The position numbers were made by a program, and so were the translations under genes. From positions 124,193 through 188,192 of the forward strand of contig NZ_MUXN01000004.1 in NCBI RefSeq assembly GCF_001995215.1: a stretch of DNA of 64,000 bases. Direction: 5' to 3'. Source of the stretch: Amycolatopsis azurea DSM 43854. Lineage in GTDB: Bacteria > Actinomycetota > Actinomycetes > Mycobacteriales > Pseudonocardiaceae. Numbering within the stretch: position 1 is the first letter of the stretch; the number at the start of each line of letters is the position of its first letter. Shown here in pieces: positions 22,978 through 30,055 of the stretch. The notes under the pieces were generated by a model, which saw only the letters and a list, made by a program, of their open reading frames with translations, was not told the origin of the DNA and made no database searches.

Positions 22978-23964
22978 ATGTCCTTACGTCATACTCTCAC
23001 CTGCGCGTTCGCCGCCGCGACGGCCGCGTCTGTCGTGGCCGTTCCGGCCGCGGCCGGCGAAGCGCCGTCGGTCCAGGCGATCAAACAGATCGCGAGCGGC
23101 CTCAACCAGGCCTGGTCGATCGATTTCCTGCCCGACGGCACCGGTCTCTTCACGCAGAAAGACGCCAAGACGATCAGCAAGATCGACAAGGCGGGCAAGG
23201 TCACCACGGTCCAGACCATTCCCGGGGTGAGCGTCACCCCGGAAGCCGGTCTGCTCGGCATCGCCGTCTCGCCGAAATACGCCACCGACCAGACGGTCTT
23301 CATCTACTACACGACCAGCTCCGACAACCGGATCGCCAAGCTGAAGCTGGGCCAGGCGCCGACGCCGATCGTCACCGGTATCCCGCGTGGCGCGAACTTC
23401 CACCACGGCGGGCGGATCAGGTTCGGGCCGGACGGCTACCTCTACGCGGGGACCGGCGACGGCCAGAACGGCGCCAACGCGCAGAACAAGAACTCCCTCG
23501 GCGGCAAGGTCCTGCGCGTCACCACCGACGGCGCGCCCGCGCCGGGCAACCCGTTCAACAGCCGCGTGTACTCCTACGGCCACCGCAATGTCCAGGGGCT
23601 GACCTGGGCGAACGGGCAGCTGTACGTCTCCGACATCGGTGCGAACAAGCTCGACGAGCTGAACAAGGTCGAACCGGGCAAGAACTACGGCTGGCCGACC
23701 TGCGAAGGCCCGTGCAACACGGCGGGGATGACCAACCCGGTCAAGGCGTGGCCGACGTCTTCGGCGACGCCGAGCGGGCTGGCGGCGTACAAGGGCTCGC
23801 TGTACATGGCCTCGCTCAAGGGCGGGACGTTCAAGCTCGACCTGAACGGCAACGGCGGCAAGCTCTGGACCGACCTCGGCCGCACGCGTGACGCGACCGC
23901 CGGCCCGGACGGCCGGCTGTACACGATCACCCCGGGCGCCATCTACGTCTCCGACGGCAGCTGA
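22978..23964 (+). CDS. secreted PQQ-dependent sugar dehydrogenase family protein (soluble glucose / sorbosone dehydrogenase type)
   Basis: 328 residues with a signal peptide (MSLRHTLTCAFAAATAASVVAVPAAAGEA). The body is a six-bladed propeller of the GSDH type: GLNQAWSIDFLPDGTGLFTQ, GLLGIAVSPKYATDQTVFIYYT, FHHGGRIRFGPDGYLYAGTGDG, YSYGHRNVQGLTW, NYGWPTCEGPC. In soluble glucose dehydrogenase the His in the NH-x-GGR element is the catalytic base; FHHGGRIRFGPDG matches that position. The protein is shorter than soluble GDH (about 450-480 residues) and may lack some PQQ-contact loops. Its location directly divergent from pqqA supports PQQ use. A natural sugar or aldehyde substrate in the envelope is expected but not identified. 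AAGGAGG precedes the ATG. Confidence 0.85.
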   Translation: MSLRHTLTCAFAAATAASVVAVPAAAGEAPSVQAIKQIASGLNQAWSIDFLPDGTGLFTQKDAKTISKIDKAGKVTTVQTIPGVSVTPEAGLLGIAVSPKYATDQTVFIYYTTSSDNRIAKLKLGQAPTPIVTGIPRGANFHHGGRIRFGPDGYLYAGTGDGQNGANAQNKNSLGGKVLRVTTDGAPAPGNPFNSRVYSYGHRNVQGLTWANGQLYVSDIGANKLDELNKVEPGKNYGWPTCEGPCNTAGMTNPVKAWPTSSATPSGLAAYKGSLYMASLKGGTFKLDLNGNGGKLWTDLGRTRDATAGPDGRLYTITPGAIYVSDGS

Positions 23965-23970
23965 CGTCAG

Positions 23971-24032
23971 GCGTTTCGTCCTCTGGATGCGGTAGTTGCC
24001 TGCGCAAGTACCGCATTCAGAGGACGAAACGC
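23971..24032. terminator. bidirectional terminator hairpin
   Basis: Two 24-bp arms (23971-23994 and 24009-24032, beginning GCGTTTCGTCCTCT) with a single mismatch enclose a 14-nt loop. The hairpin fills the gap between the sugar dehydrogenase (stop 23964) and the convergent acyltransferase (stop 24037). No long U-tract is present, yet the stem is very strong in both directions. Confidence 0.75.
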
Positions 24033-24036
24033 GGGG

Positions 24037-25413
24037 TCAGCTGCGCCCAACAGACACCGCGTGTTCCAGTTCGGCGAGCGCGGTGTCCAGGTGGGTCAGG
24101 ATGCGCTGGAGGTGCGGGACGCTCCGGCGGCAGCCGGTGACGCCGAAGTCCAGGTTGTCCCCGTTGCTGGTCAGCGTGATGTTCAGCGCCTGCCCGTCGA
24201 GCAGCACGGACGCCGGGTAGATGCCGTCGAGCGACGCGCCGTTCCAGTACATCTGCTTGCGCGGCCCCGGCACGTTGGAGATCACCAGGTTGAACGGCGG
24301 TTTCGTGTTGTTCACGAAGCCCGGGATCGGTGACACGCCGAGCTGGGCGACGTTGATCCCGGACAGCAGCAGCGTCTGCAACGGGGTCAGCTCGGAGAAG
24401 AGCTTCTTGCCGTTGCGCATGGACGCGTTGATCGTCGCGAGCCGCGCGGCCGGATCGGTCAGGTGGGTGGCGAGGTTGCACAGCAGCGCGCCGATGTTGT
24501 TCCCCGCCGCGTCCCCGCTGTCCTTGCGCCGCAGGGAAACCGGCACCATCGCGGTCAGCGGCGCGTCGGGGAGCGAGTTCTGTTCGATCAGGTAGTCGCG
24601 CAGCGCGCCCGAGCACATCGCGAGGACGACGTCGTTGCGCGACACCCCGGCGGCGGTCGCCACCTTGCGCACCCGGTCCAGCGACCACGACTGCGCGGCG
24701 AACCGGCGTGCCCCGCCGATCGGCACGTTCAGCATCGTCTTCGGCGCCTGCGCCGGCAGCGTGAGGGTGTGTTCCTGGAACGCCTCCCGCGCCACCTTCA
24801 TCGCGGCGGGCGCGATGCCGGCGAGCTGGTTGACCGTCTTGCCGAAGGTGCTGAGCACCGAGGGGGACGCCTTGCCGTTGCGGCCGCCGTCCGGCTTGGG
24901 CCGTCGGCCCCACGGCGGCGGGCAGTCGAGGTCGGTGGGGTCGTCCGACAGCGTGCCCTGCAGGTGACGCAGCGCCGAGACGCCGTCCATCAGCGCGTGG
25001 TGGATCTTGCTGTAGATCGCGAACCGGCCGTCCTGCAGGCCCTCGACCAGGTGGATCTCCCACAGCGGGCGGTGCCTGTCGAGCAGGGTGCTGTGCCAGC
25101 GTCCGGTCAGTTCCAGCAGCTCCCGGATCCGGCCCGGCTGGGGCAGCGCCGAATGGCGGAAGTGGTAGTCGAGTTCGAGGTCGTTGTCCGTCGCCCAGGC
25201 GACGTGGCCCGCGGTGTTGACCGGCCGGGCGGGCCGTCGGCGGAACACGTCGCGCATGTTGTCGGAATCGAGCAGTTTCCGGCGGAGGTCCCGCAGGTAG
25301 TCCGGTCCGGCGTCCTCGGGTTTCTTGAACAGTTGCAGACCGCCGACGTGCATCGGATGCTCGCGCGTTTCCACGAGGAGGAACATCGAGTCGGTGACGG
25401 GCATGAACGGCAT
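24037..25413 (-). CDS. wax ester synthase / diacylglycerol acyltransferase (WS/DGAT family)
   Basis: 458 residues. The active-site motif HHxxxDG is present as HHALMDG at 138-144, in a condensation-domain-like acyltransferase fold. Further family marks are the N-terminal DSMFLLVETREHPMHVGGLQLF, the PLWEIHLVEGL segment and the C-terminal NLVISNVPGPRKQMYWNGA. The family transfers acyl groups from acyl-CoA to diacylglycerol or fatty alcohols at the membrane and makes storage lipids. The ATG at 25413 is chosen because GGAAGGTGG lies upstream and the conserved N-terminus begins there; an upstream in-frame start would add about 20 residues. It is divergent from the GS-HQR-like gene. Confidence 0.92.
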   Translation of the reverse strand: MPFMPVTDSMFLLVETREHPMHVGGLQLFKKPEDAGPDYLRDLRRKLLDSDNMRDVFRRRPARPVNTAGHVAWATDNDLELDYHFRHSALPQPGRIRELLELTGRWHSTLLDRHRPLWEIHLVEGLQDGRFAIYSKIHHALMDGVSALRHLQGTLSDDPTDLDCPPPWGRRPKPDGGRNGKASPSVLSTFGKTVNQLAGIAPAAMKVAREAFQEHTLTLPAQAPKTMLNVPIGGARRFAAQSWSLDRVRKVATAAGVSRNDVVLAMCSGALRDYLIEQNSLPDAPLTAMVPVSLRRKDSGDAAGNNIGALLCNLATHLTDPAARLATINASMRNGKKLFSELTPLQTLLLSGINVAQLGVSPIPGFVNNTKPPFNLVISNVPGPRKQMYWNGASLDGIYPASVLLDGQALNITLTSNGDNLDFGVTGCRRSVPHLQRILTHLDTALAELEHAVSVGRS

Positions 25414-25509
25414 CGTGGGGACCACCTTCCGCGCGGCGGCGTGCGAGCACGCCGGGTGCCAGAGTCTACGCACACCGCAACCACCTTCTCACGCTTTAGG
25501 GTGGCTCAC

Positions 25510-26523
25510 ATGACGATCCCGACCGATCCGCAGACGGGTGAGTTCCGTCGGTCCGCCAACCATTTCGACGCGCGTATCACCGCGGACGGCCGCGACGGCT
25601 GGCCGGTGGCGGCGGGAAGGTACCGGCTGGTGGTCAGCCGGGCCTGTCCCTGGGCGAGCCGCGGGCTGATCGTCCGGCGGTTGCTCGGTCTCGAGTCCGC
25701 GCTGAGCGTCGCCGTGGCCGACCCGATCCAGGACGACAAGAGCTGGCGCTTCACCCTCGATCCCGATGACCGGGACCCGGTACTGGGCATCAAGTACCTG
25801 GCCGAGGCCTATCACGCGGCCGATCCGCACTACATGGGCGGGATCAGCGTTCCGGCCATTGTGGACATTCCGAGCAAGTGGCTGGTGAGCAACGACTATC
25901 CGCAGATCACCCTGGATTTTTCCACCGAATGGACCAGCCTCCACCGGCCCGGCGCGCCCGACCTCTACCCCGAGCGGCTGCGCGGCGAGATCGACGACGT
26001 CAACGCGGGCGTCTTCGCCGACGTTAACGCCGCCGTCTACCAGGCCGGGTTCGCGAGCAAACAGGAAGCGTACGAAGACGCGTACCACCGGCTCTTCGCC
26101 ATGCTGGACGCGCTTTCCGACCGGCTCGAAACGCAGCGCTACCTCGTCGGCGACACGATCACCGAAGCGGACATCCGATTGTTCACCACGCTCGTCCGCT
26201 TCGACTCCGTCTACCACGGACACTTCAAGTGCAACCGGAACAAACTGACCGAACAGCCGGTGCTGTGGGCCTATGCCCGTGACCTCTTCCAAACGCCGGG
26301 ATTCGGTGACACCGTCGATTTCGACCACATCAAGCGGCACTACCACGTGGTGCACGAGCAGGTGAACCCGACGCGGATCGTCCCTTTGGGACCGGACCTG
26401 TCCGGCTGGACGACGCCGCATCACCGGGAGCAGCTGGGCGGGCGCCCGTTCGGCGACGGCACGCCGCCGGGACCGCCGCCCGAGGACGAACGGATCGGGG
26501 ACACGGATGGAGCCACTTCCTGA
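25510..26523 (+). CDS. glutathionyl-hydroquinone reductase-like transferase (Xi-class GST, ECM4/YqjG family)
   Basis: 337 residues. The thioredoxin-fold part has the catalytic motif RACPWASR with Cys46, the signature of the Xi class. Later stretches YMGGISVPAIVDIPSKWLVSNDYPQI, YLVGDTITEADIRLFTTLVRFDSVYHGHFKCNRNKL and PGFGDTVDFDHIKRHYHVVH are diagnostic. The family reduces thiol adducts of hydroquinones. Actinobacteria normally use mycothiol in place of glutathione, so the natural thiol may be mycothiol (inference). It starts 96 bp from the divergent acyltransferase and overlaps the next gene by 17 bp, so the three downstream genes are likely co-transcribed. Confidence 0.9.
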   Translation: MTIPTDPQTGEFRRSANHFDARITADGRDGWPVAAGRYRLVVSRACPWASRGLIVRRLLGLESALSVAVADPIQDDKSWRFTLDPDDRDPVLGIKYLAEAYHAADPHYMGGISVPAIVDIPSKWLVSNDYPQITLDFSTEWTSLHRPGAPDLYPERLRGEIDDVNAGVFADVNAAVYQAGFASKQEAYEDAYHRLFAMLDALSDRLETQRYLVGDTITEADIRLFTTLVRFDSVYHGHFKCNRNKLTEQPVLWAYARDLFQTPGFGDTVDFDHIKRHYHVVHEQVNPTRIVPLGPDLSGWTTPHHREQLGGRPFGDGTPPGPPPEDERIGDTDGATS

Positions 26524-27664
26524 ACGCACCGACGTCGTCGTGATCGGCGGCGGCATCATCGGGGTCAGCTGCGCGTACCGGCTCGCCGCCGCCGGGGTCT
26601 CGGTGCTGCTGCTCGAACGCGACATCCTGGGCGCGGGCTCGACGGCGAAGGCGGCGGGCGGGATCCGGTCGTCGTTCACCACCCGGGTCAACATCGAGAT
26701 CGGGCTGCGCGGGCTGGCCGAGTACGCCTCCTTCGCCGAGACCTACGGAACCGAGATCGACTTCCGCCGCGACGGCTACCTGTACCTGGTCACCGACCCC
26801 GCGGACCTGCCCGAATTCGAGCGCTGTGCCGACCTGCAGAACTCCTACGGCGTCCGCAGCCGGCTCGTCGAGCCCGCCGAAGCGCGGCGGTTCTCCCCGC
26901 TGATCGACACCGGAGGCGTCGTCGCGGCGCTGTGGTCACCGGACGACGCCAAAGCCACCCCGGACTCGGCGGTGCAGGGTTACGCGCGGGCCGCCCGCGG
27001 GCACGGCGCGGTGCTGAAGACCGGCGTCGAGGTCGTCGGGATCGAACGCGACGGCGACGAGATCACCGGCGTCCGGACCGGCGCCGGTTTCGTGCGGACG
27101 AACGCCGTGGTCTGCGCGGCGGGCGCGTGGTCGGGCAAGGTCGGCGAGTTCGCCGGCGTCGACCTCCCGGTGCGGCCGTTCCGGCGGCAGGTCGTGTTCA
27201 CCGGCCCGGTCGCGGACCTGCCCGCGTCGGTGCCGCTGACCATCGAGATGCCGTCGGCCTTCTACTTCCACCGTGAGGGCCTCGGCCTGGCGATGTCCTT
27301 CTGCGACGGTGACGGCGACCCGGGTTTCGACACCCGGTACCAGCCGGGCGACTGGCTGCCGAAGCTCGCCGAGATCGCCGCGCGGCGGGTGCCCGCCGTG
27401 CTCGACGCGGGGATCCGCGGCGGGTGGGCCGGGCTGTACGAGGTCACGCCCGACCGCAACCAGATCGTGGGGGAAAGCGTCCACCTGTCACGGTTCTTCT
27501 ACGCGACCGGGTTTTCGGGACACGGGTTCCAGATGGGCCCGGCCGTGGGGGAACTCGTGCGGGACCTCTACCTGGGGCGGGTCCCGGCCATCGACATCAC
27601 CGGGCTCGACGTCCGCCGGTTCGCCGGAGACCGGGCCGTGACGAGGGAGCACAACATTGTCTGA
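26507..27664 (+). CDS. FAD-dependent amine oxidoreductase (DAO / sarcosine oxidase beta type)
   Basis: 385 residues. The dinucleotide fold is at the N-terminus: VVVIGGGIIGVSCAYRLAAAGVSVLLLERD (about 10-39), followed by GSTAKAAGGIRSSF, a motif often seen in sarcosine or dimethylglycine oxidase relatives. AVVCAAGAWSGKVGEFAGVDLPVRPFRRQVVFTG is the second FAD region, and the C-terminal NQIVGESVHLSRFFYATGFSGHGFQMGPAVGELV completes the family pattern. It would oxidise a secondary amine or amino acid. The start overlaps the preceding gene by 17 bp and the end overlaps the next gene by 8 bp. Substrate unknown; the hydantoinase operon downstream may handle a related nitrogen compound (inference). Confidence 0.88.
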   Translation: MEPLPERTDVVVIGGGIIGVSCAYRLAAAGVSVLLLERDILGAGSTAKAAGGIRSSFTTRVNIEIGLRGLAEYASFAETYGTEIDFRRDGYLYLVTDPADLPEFERCADLQNSYGVRSRLVEPAEARRFSPLIDTGGVVAALWSPDDAKATPDSAVQGYARAARGHGAVLKTGVEVVGIERDGDEITGVRTGAGFVRTNAVVCAAGAWSGKVGEFAGVDLPVRPFRRQVVFTGPVADLPASVPLTIEMPSAFYFHREGLGLAMSFCDGDGDPGFDTRYQPGDWLPKLAEIAARRVPAVLDAGIRGGWAGLYEVTPDRNQIVGESVHLSRFFYATGFSGHGFQMGPAVGELVRDLYLGRVPAIDITGLDVRRFAGDRAVTREHNIV

Positions 27665-28283
27665 CGATTTCGCCGAGGTCACCACCGTCGCCGAGCTGCG
27701 CGAGATCCTGCCGCCGCCGCTGGAGCGCACGGCGAACAAGGCGCGCCCGAGGCTGCACGAGATGGACCGTCAGTGGCTCGCGGAGTCACCGTTCGTGCTG
27801 ATCGCGACGTCGGCGGCCGACGGCACCTGCGACGTCTCGCCGAAGGGCGACCCGGCCGGGTTCACGCTGGTCCTGAGCGACACGCGGATCGCCATCCCGG
27901 AACGTCCGGGCAACCGGCGCGCCGACGGCTTCCACAACGTCCTGTCGAATCCGCACGTCGGGCTGATCTACCTGATCCCGGGCCGCGGCGACACGCTGCG
28001 CGTCAACGGCCGCGCGCGGCTCGTGCGAGAGGCGCCGTTCTTCGACGACATGATCGTGAACGGCAGCAGGCCGAAGCTCGCGCTGGTGGTCGACATCGAC
28101 GAGGTCTTCCACCACTGCCAGAAGGCGTTCATGCGGTCGAAGCTCTGGTCGCCGGAGAGCTGGACGCCCGACGCGATGCCGTCCCGCGCGGCGATCGCGA
28201 AGACCTTCGAGCGGCCGGAGGAGAGTATGGCCGACCTCGAGGCGTACTACGAGCCTGGCCGGTACGCGGCGGGCCTGTACTGA
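27657..28283 (+). CDS. FMN-dependent PPOX-type flavoprotein (pyridoxamine 5'-phosphate oxidase-like)
   Basis: 208 residues, start TTG at 27657 with GAGGGAG eight bases upstream and an 8-bp overlap with the previous stop. The split-barrel pattern is visible: SPFVLIATSAADGTCDVSPKGDPAGFTLVLSDTRIAIPERPGNRRADGFHNVLSNPHVGLIYLIPGRGDTLRVNGRARLV, quoted here only as landmarks across residues 42-128. This corresponds to the mycobacterial MSMEG_1061-like group of FMN proteins. The C-terminal FHHCQKAFMRSKLWSPESW is also typical of it. The reaction is unknown. It ends just before a small repeat element at 28286. Confidence 0.82.
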   Translation: MSDDFAEVTTVAELREILPPPLERTANKARPRLHEMDRQWLAESPFVLIATSAADGTCDVSPKGDPAGFTLVLSDTRIAIPERPGNRRADGFHNVLSNPHVGLIYLIPGRGDTLRVNGRARLVREAPFFDDMIVNGSRPKLALVVDIDEVFHHCQKAFMRSKLWSPESWTPDAMPSRAAIAKTFERPEESMADLEAYYEPGRYAAGLY

Positions 28284-28285
28284 CC

Positions 28286-28370
28286 TCGTGAGTGGAAAGC
28301 CCCCTTCACGGACTCGGCACCCGACAGGACACCCTGCCCTGCCCCCAATAACCGTCCTCACCACTCATGA
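28286..28370. repeat. short mosaic repeat element with near-matching terminal inverted repeats
   Basis: Ends TCGTGAGTGG (28286-28295) and CCACTCATGA (28361-28370) are inverted repeats with one mismatch. They match the ends of the larger elements at 35301-35578 and 53423-53757. Inside, CACCCGACAGGACACC is the reverse complement of a stretch in those two elements. It begins 3 bp after the PPOX stop and ends just before the promoter of the ThDP gene. Confidence 0.75.
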
Positions 28371-28386
28371 CGACCTCGGCCGATGG

Positions 28387-28416
28387 TTGCTGGATCGTTC
28401 AACGATCTGGCACTAT
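28387..28416 (+). promoter_or_regulatory. promoter with palindromic operator between -35 and -10; leaderless start predicted
   Basis: TTGCTG (28387-28392) and CACTAT (28411-28416) are spaced 18 bp apart. The spacer contains the palindrome GATCGTT-C-AACGATC (28393-28407). The expected transcription start falls at about 28423, on the GTG start codon at 28424, which has no clear Shine-Dalgarno sequence. The FCD-GntR protein encoded at the end of the same operon (34611) is the obvious candidate binder. Confidence 0.6.
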
Positions 28417-28423
28417 CGGCGGG

Positions 28424-30055
28424 GTGCCTGCACCCACCGGAGCCCAGCATCTGGCCGACGCGCTGACCGCTCTGGGGACCGAAGTCGTCTTCGGTCTCCC
28501 TGGGGTGCACAACCTGCCGTTATGGGAGGCGCTGGCCGATACGGACATCCGGCTCGTCGGGGTCCGGCACGAGCAGACGGCCGGATACGCGGCCGACGGG
28601 TACGCCCGCGCGACCGGGAAGCTCGGCGTCGCCCTGGTGACCACGGGACCCGGCGCGGCGAACACGCTCGCCGCCGTCGGCGAGGCCATGGCTTCGGCCG
28701 CGCCCGTGCTGATCATCGCGACCGACATCCCGTCCACGCTGCGGCAGCCCGGCGTGGTCCGCGGCGTGCTGCACGAGACGTCGGACCAGCAGGCGATGTT
28801 CGCGCCGGTCACCAAGGCCGGGTTCACCGTCCCGAGCGCCGACCAGGTCGCCGCCACGCTCCACCGCGCGGCCCGGCTCGCGCTCCAGCCGCAGAGCGGG
28901 CCCGTCTACCTCGGCATCCCCACCGACTTCCTGTCGGAGCGGACGCCCGCCCGCCGTCCGCCGAGGTCGCACGCGCGGCCGTCCGAGATCCCGGACCTCA
29001 CCGAGGCCGAGGCGATGCTGGCGGCCGCGGACAAGCCGCTGATCTGGGCGGGCGGCGGCGCGCTGCGCGCCGAGGCGGGCGAGGCGATCGGGAAACTCGC
29101 CGAACGGCTGGCCGCGCCGGTGCTCACCACGTTCGGTGCCCGCGGGCTCCTGTCGGTCGACCATCCCTGTCTCGCCCCGAACCCGGTACACGCGCCCGAG
29201 GTCGGCGCGCTGTGGGACGAGGCCGATGTCGTCCTCGCCATCGGCACCGACTTCGACGGGCTGATGACACAGAACTGGCTGATGCCGCAGCCGAAGAAGC
29301 TCATCGCGATCAACGTCGACCCGGACGACGCGGCCAAGAACTATCAGCCGGACATCACGCTGGTCGGCGACGCCAAGGTGCTCACCGAGGCGCTGAAAGT
29401 CGAGGAACGGTCGGGGATCGCGGCGCTCGTGGGCAGGCTCGCCAAGGTCTCCGCCCGGGTCCGGCGGCGGATCAGGGAAGAGGAGCCGCAGGCCGCCGAT
29501 CTGCTGTCCACTTTGGACGAAGTGCTGCCGCCCGACGCGGTCGTGGTCGCGGACATGTGCGTGGCCGGGTACTGGATCGGCGGGTTCCACCGCGTCCGCG
29601 CCCCGCGCAAGCTCGCCTATCCGATGGGCTGGGGCACACTCGGGTACGGCTTCCCCGCCGCGCTCGGCGCCGCTGCCGCGGGCGCGGGCCGGGCGATCTG
29701 TGTCACGGGCGACGGTGGCTTCCTCTTCGGGTGCGGCGACCTCCACACGCTGGCGCAGGAACAGCTGCCGGTCACGACGATCGTCGTCGACGACGGCGGC
29801 TATGGGATGCTGCGCTACGACCAGGACCGCGCCGGGCTGCCGCGCCGGGGAGTCGATTGGGACAGCCCTGATTTCGTCGGCCTGGCCAGGTCCTTCGGGG
29901 TGCACGCGGACCGGGTCTCCGGGTTCGGGCGCGCGTTCCGGCGGCTGCTCGGCGAGTTCATCGAGTCCGACGAGCCGAACGTGCTGGTCGTCCGCGCGAA
30001 GATGGCGCCGCCGCTCAACACCTCGCCGCGCTGGTATCGCAAGGGTTCTTCGTGA
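28424..30055 (+). CDS. ThDP-dependent enzyme, acetolactate synthase / benzoylformate decarboxylase-like
   Basis: 543 residues with all three domains. The Pyr domain has VVFGLPGVHNLPLWEAL and VRHEQTAGYAADGYARATG, including the activating Glu in HEQ. The central domain has KPLIWAGGGALRAEAG. The PP domain has the ThDP motif VTGDGGFLFGCGDLHTLAQEQLPVTTIVVDDGGYG (GDG at its start). The group includes acetolactate synthases and decarboxylases of 2-oxo acids; VFGLPGVHN is not the canonical anabolic IlvB pattern, so a catabolic decarboxylase or carboligase is likely. The GTG at 28424 follows from the promoter layout; a longer frame to 28367 would run through the operator. It heads the operon with hydantoinase A and B. 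Confidence 0.88.
   Translation: MPAPTGAQHLADALTALGTEVVFGLPGVHNLPLWEALADTDIRLVGVRHEQTAGYAADGYARATGKLGVALVTTGPGAANTLAAVGEAMASAAPVLIIATDIPSTLRQPGVVRGVLHETSDQQAMFAPVTKAGFTVPSADQVAATLHRAARLALQPQSGPVYLGIPTDFLSERTPARRPPRSHARPSEIPDLTEAEAMLAAADKPLIWAGGGALRAEAGEAIGKLAERLAAPVLTTFGARGLLSVDHPCLAPNPVHAPEVGALWDEADVVLAIGTDFDGLMTQNWLMPQPKKLIAINVDPDDAAKNYQPDITLVGDAKVLTEALKVEERSGIAALVGRLAKVSARVRRRIREEEPQAADLLSTLDEVLPPDAVVVADMCVAGYWIGGFHRVRAPRKLAYPMGWGTLGYGFPAALGAAAAGAGRAICVTGDGGFLFGCGDLHTLAQEQLPVTTIVVDDGGYGMLRYDQDRAGLPRRGVDWDSPDFVGLARSFGVHADRVSGFGRAFRRLLGEFIESDEPNVLVVRAKMAPPLNTSPRWYRKGSS

Noticed and set aside
24017..25450. 477-codon frame overlapping the WS/DGAT gene
   Set aside because: The sister frame 24037-25413 contains HHALMDG and other acyltransferase motifs; this one is Arg/Pro-rich without pattern.
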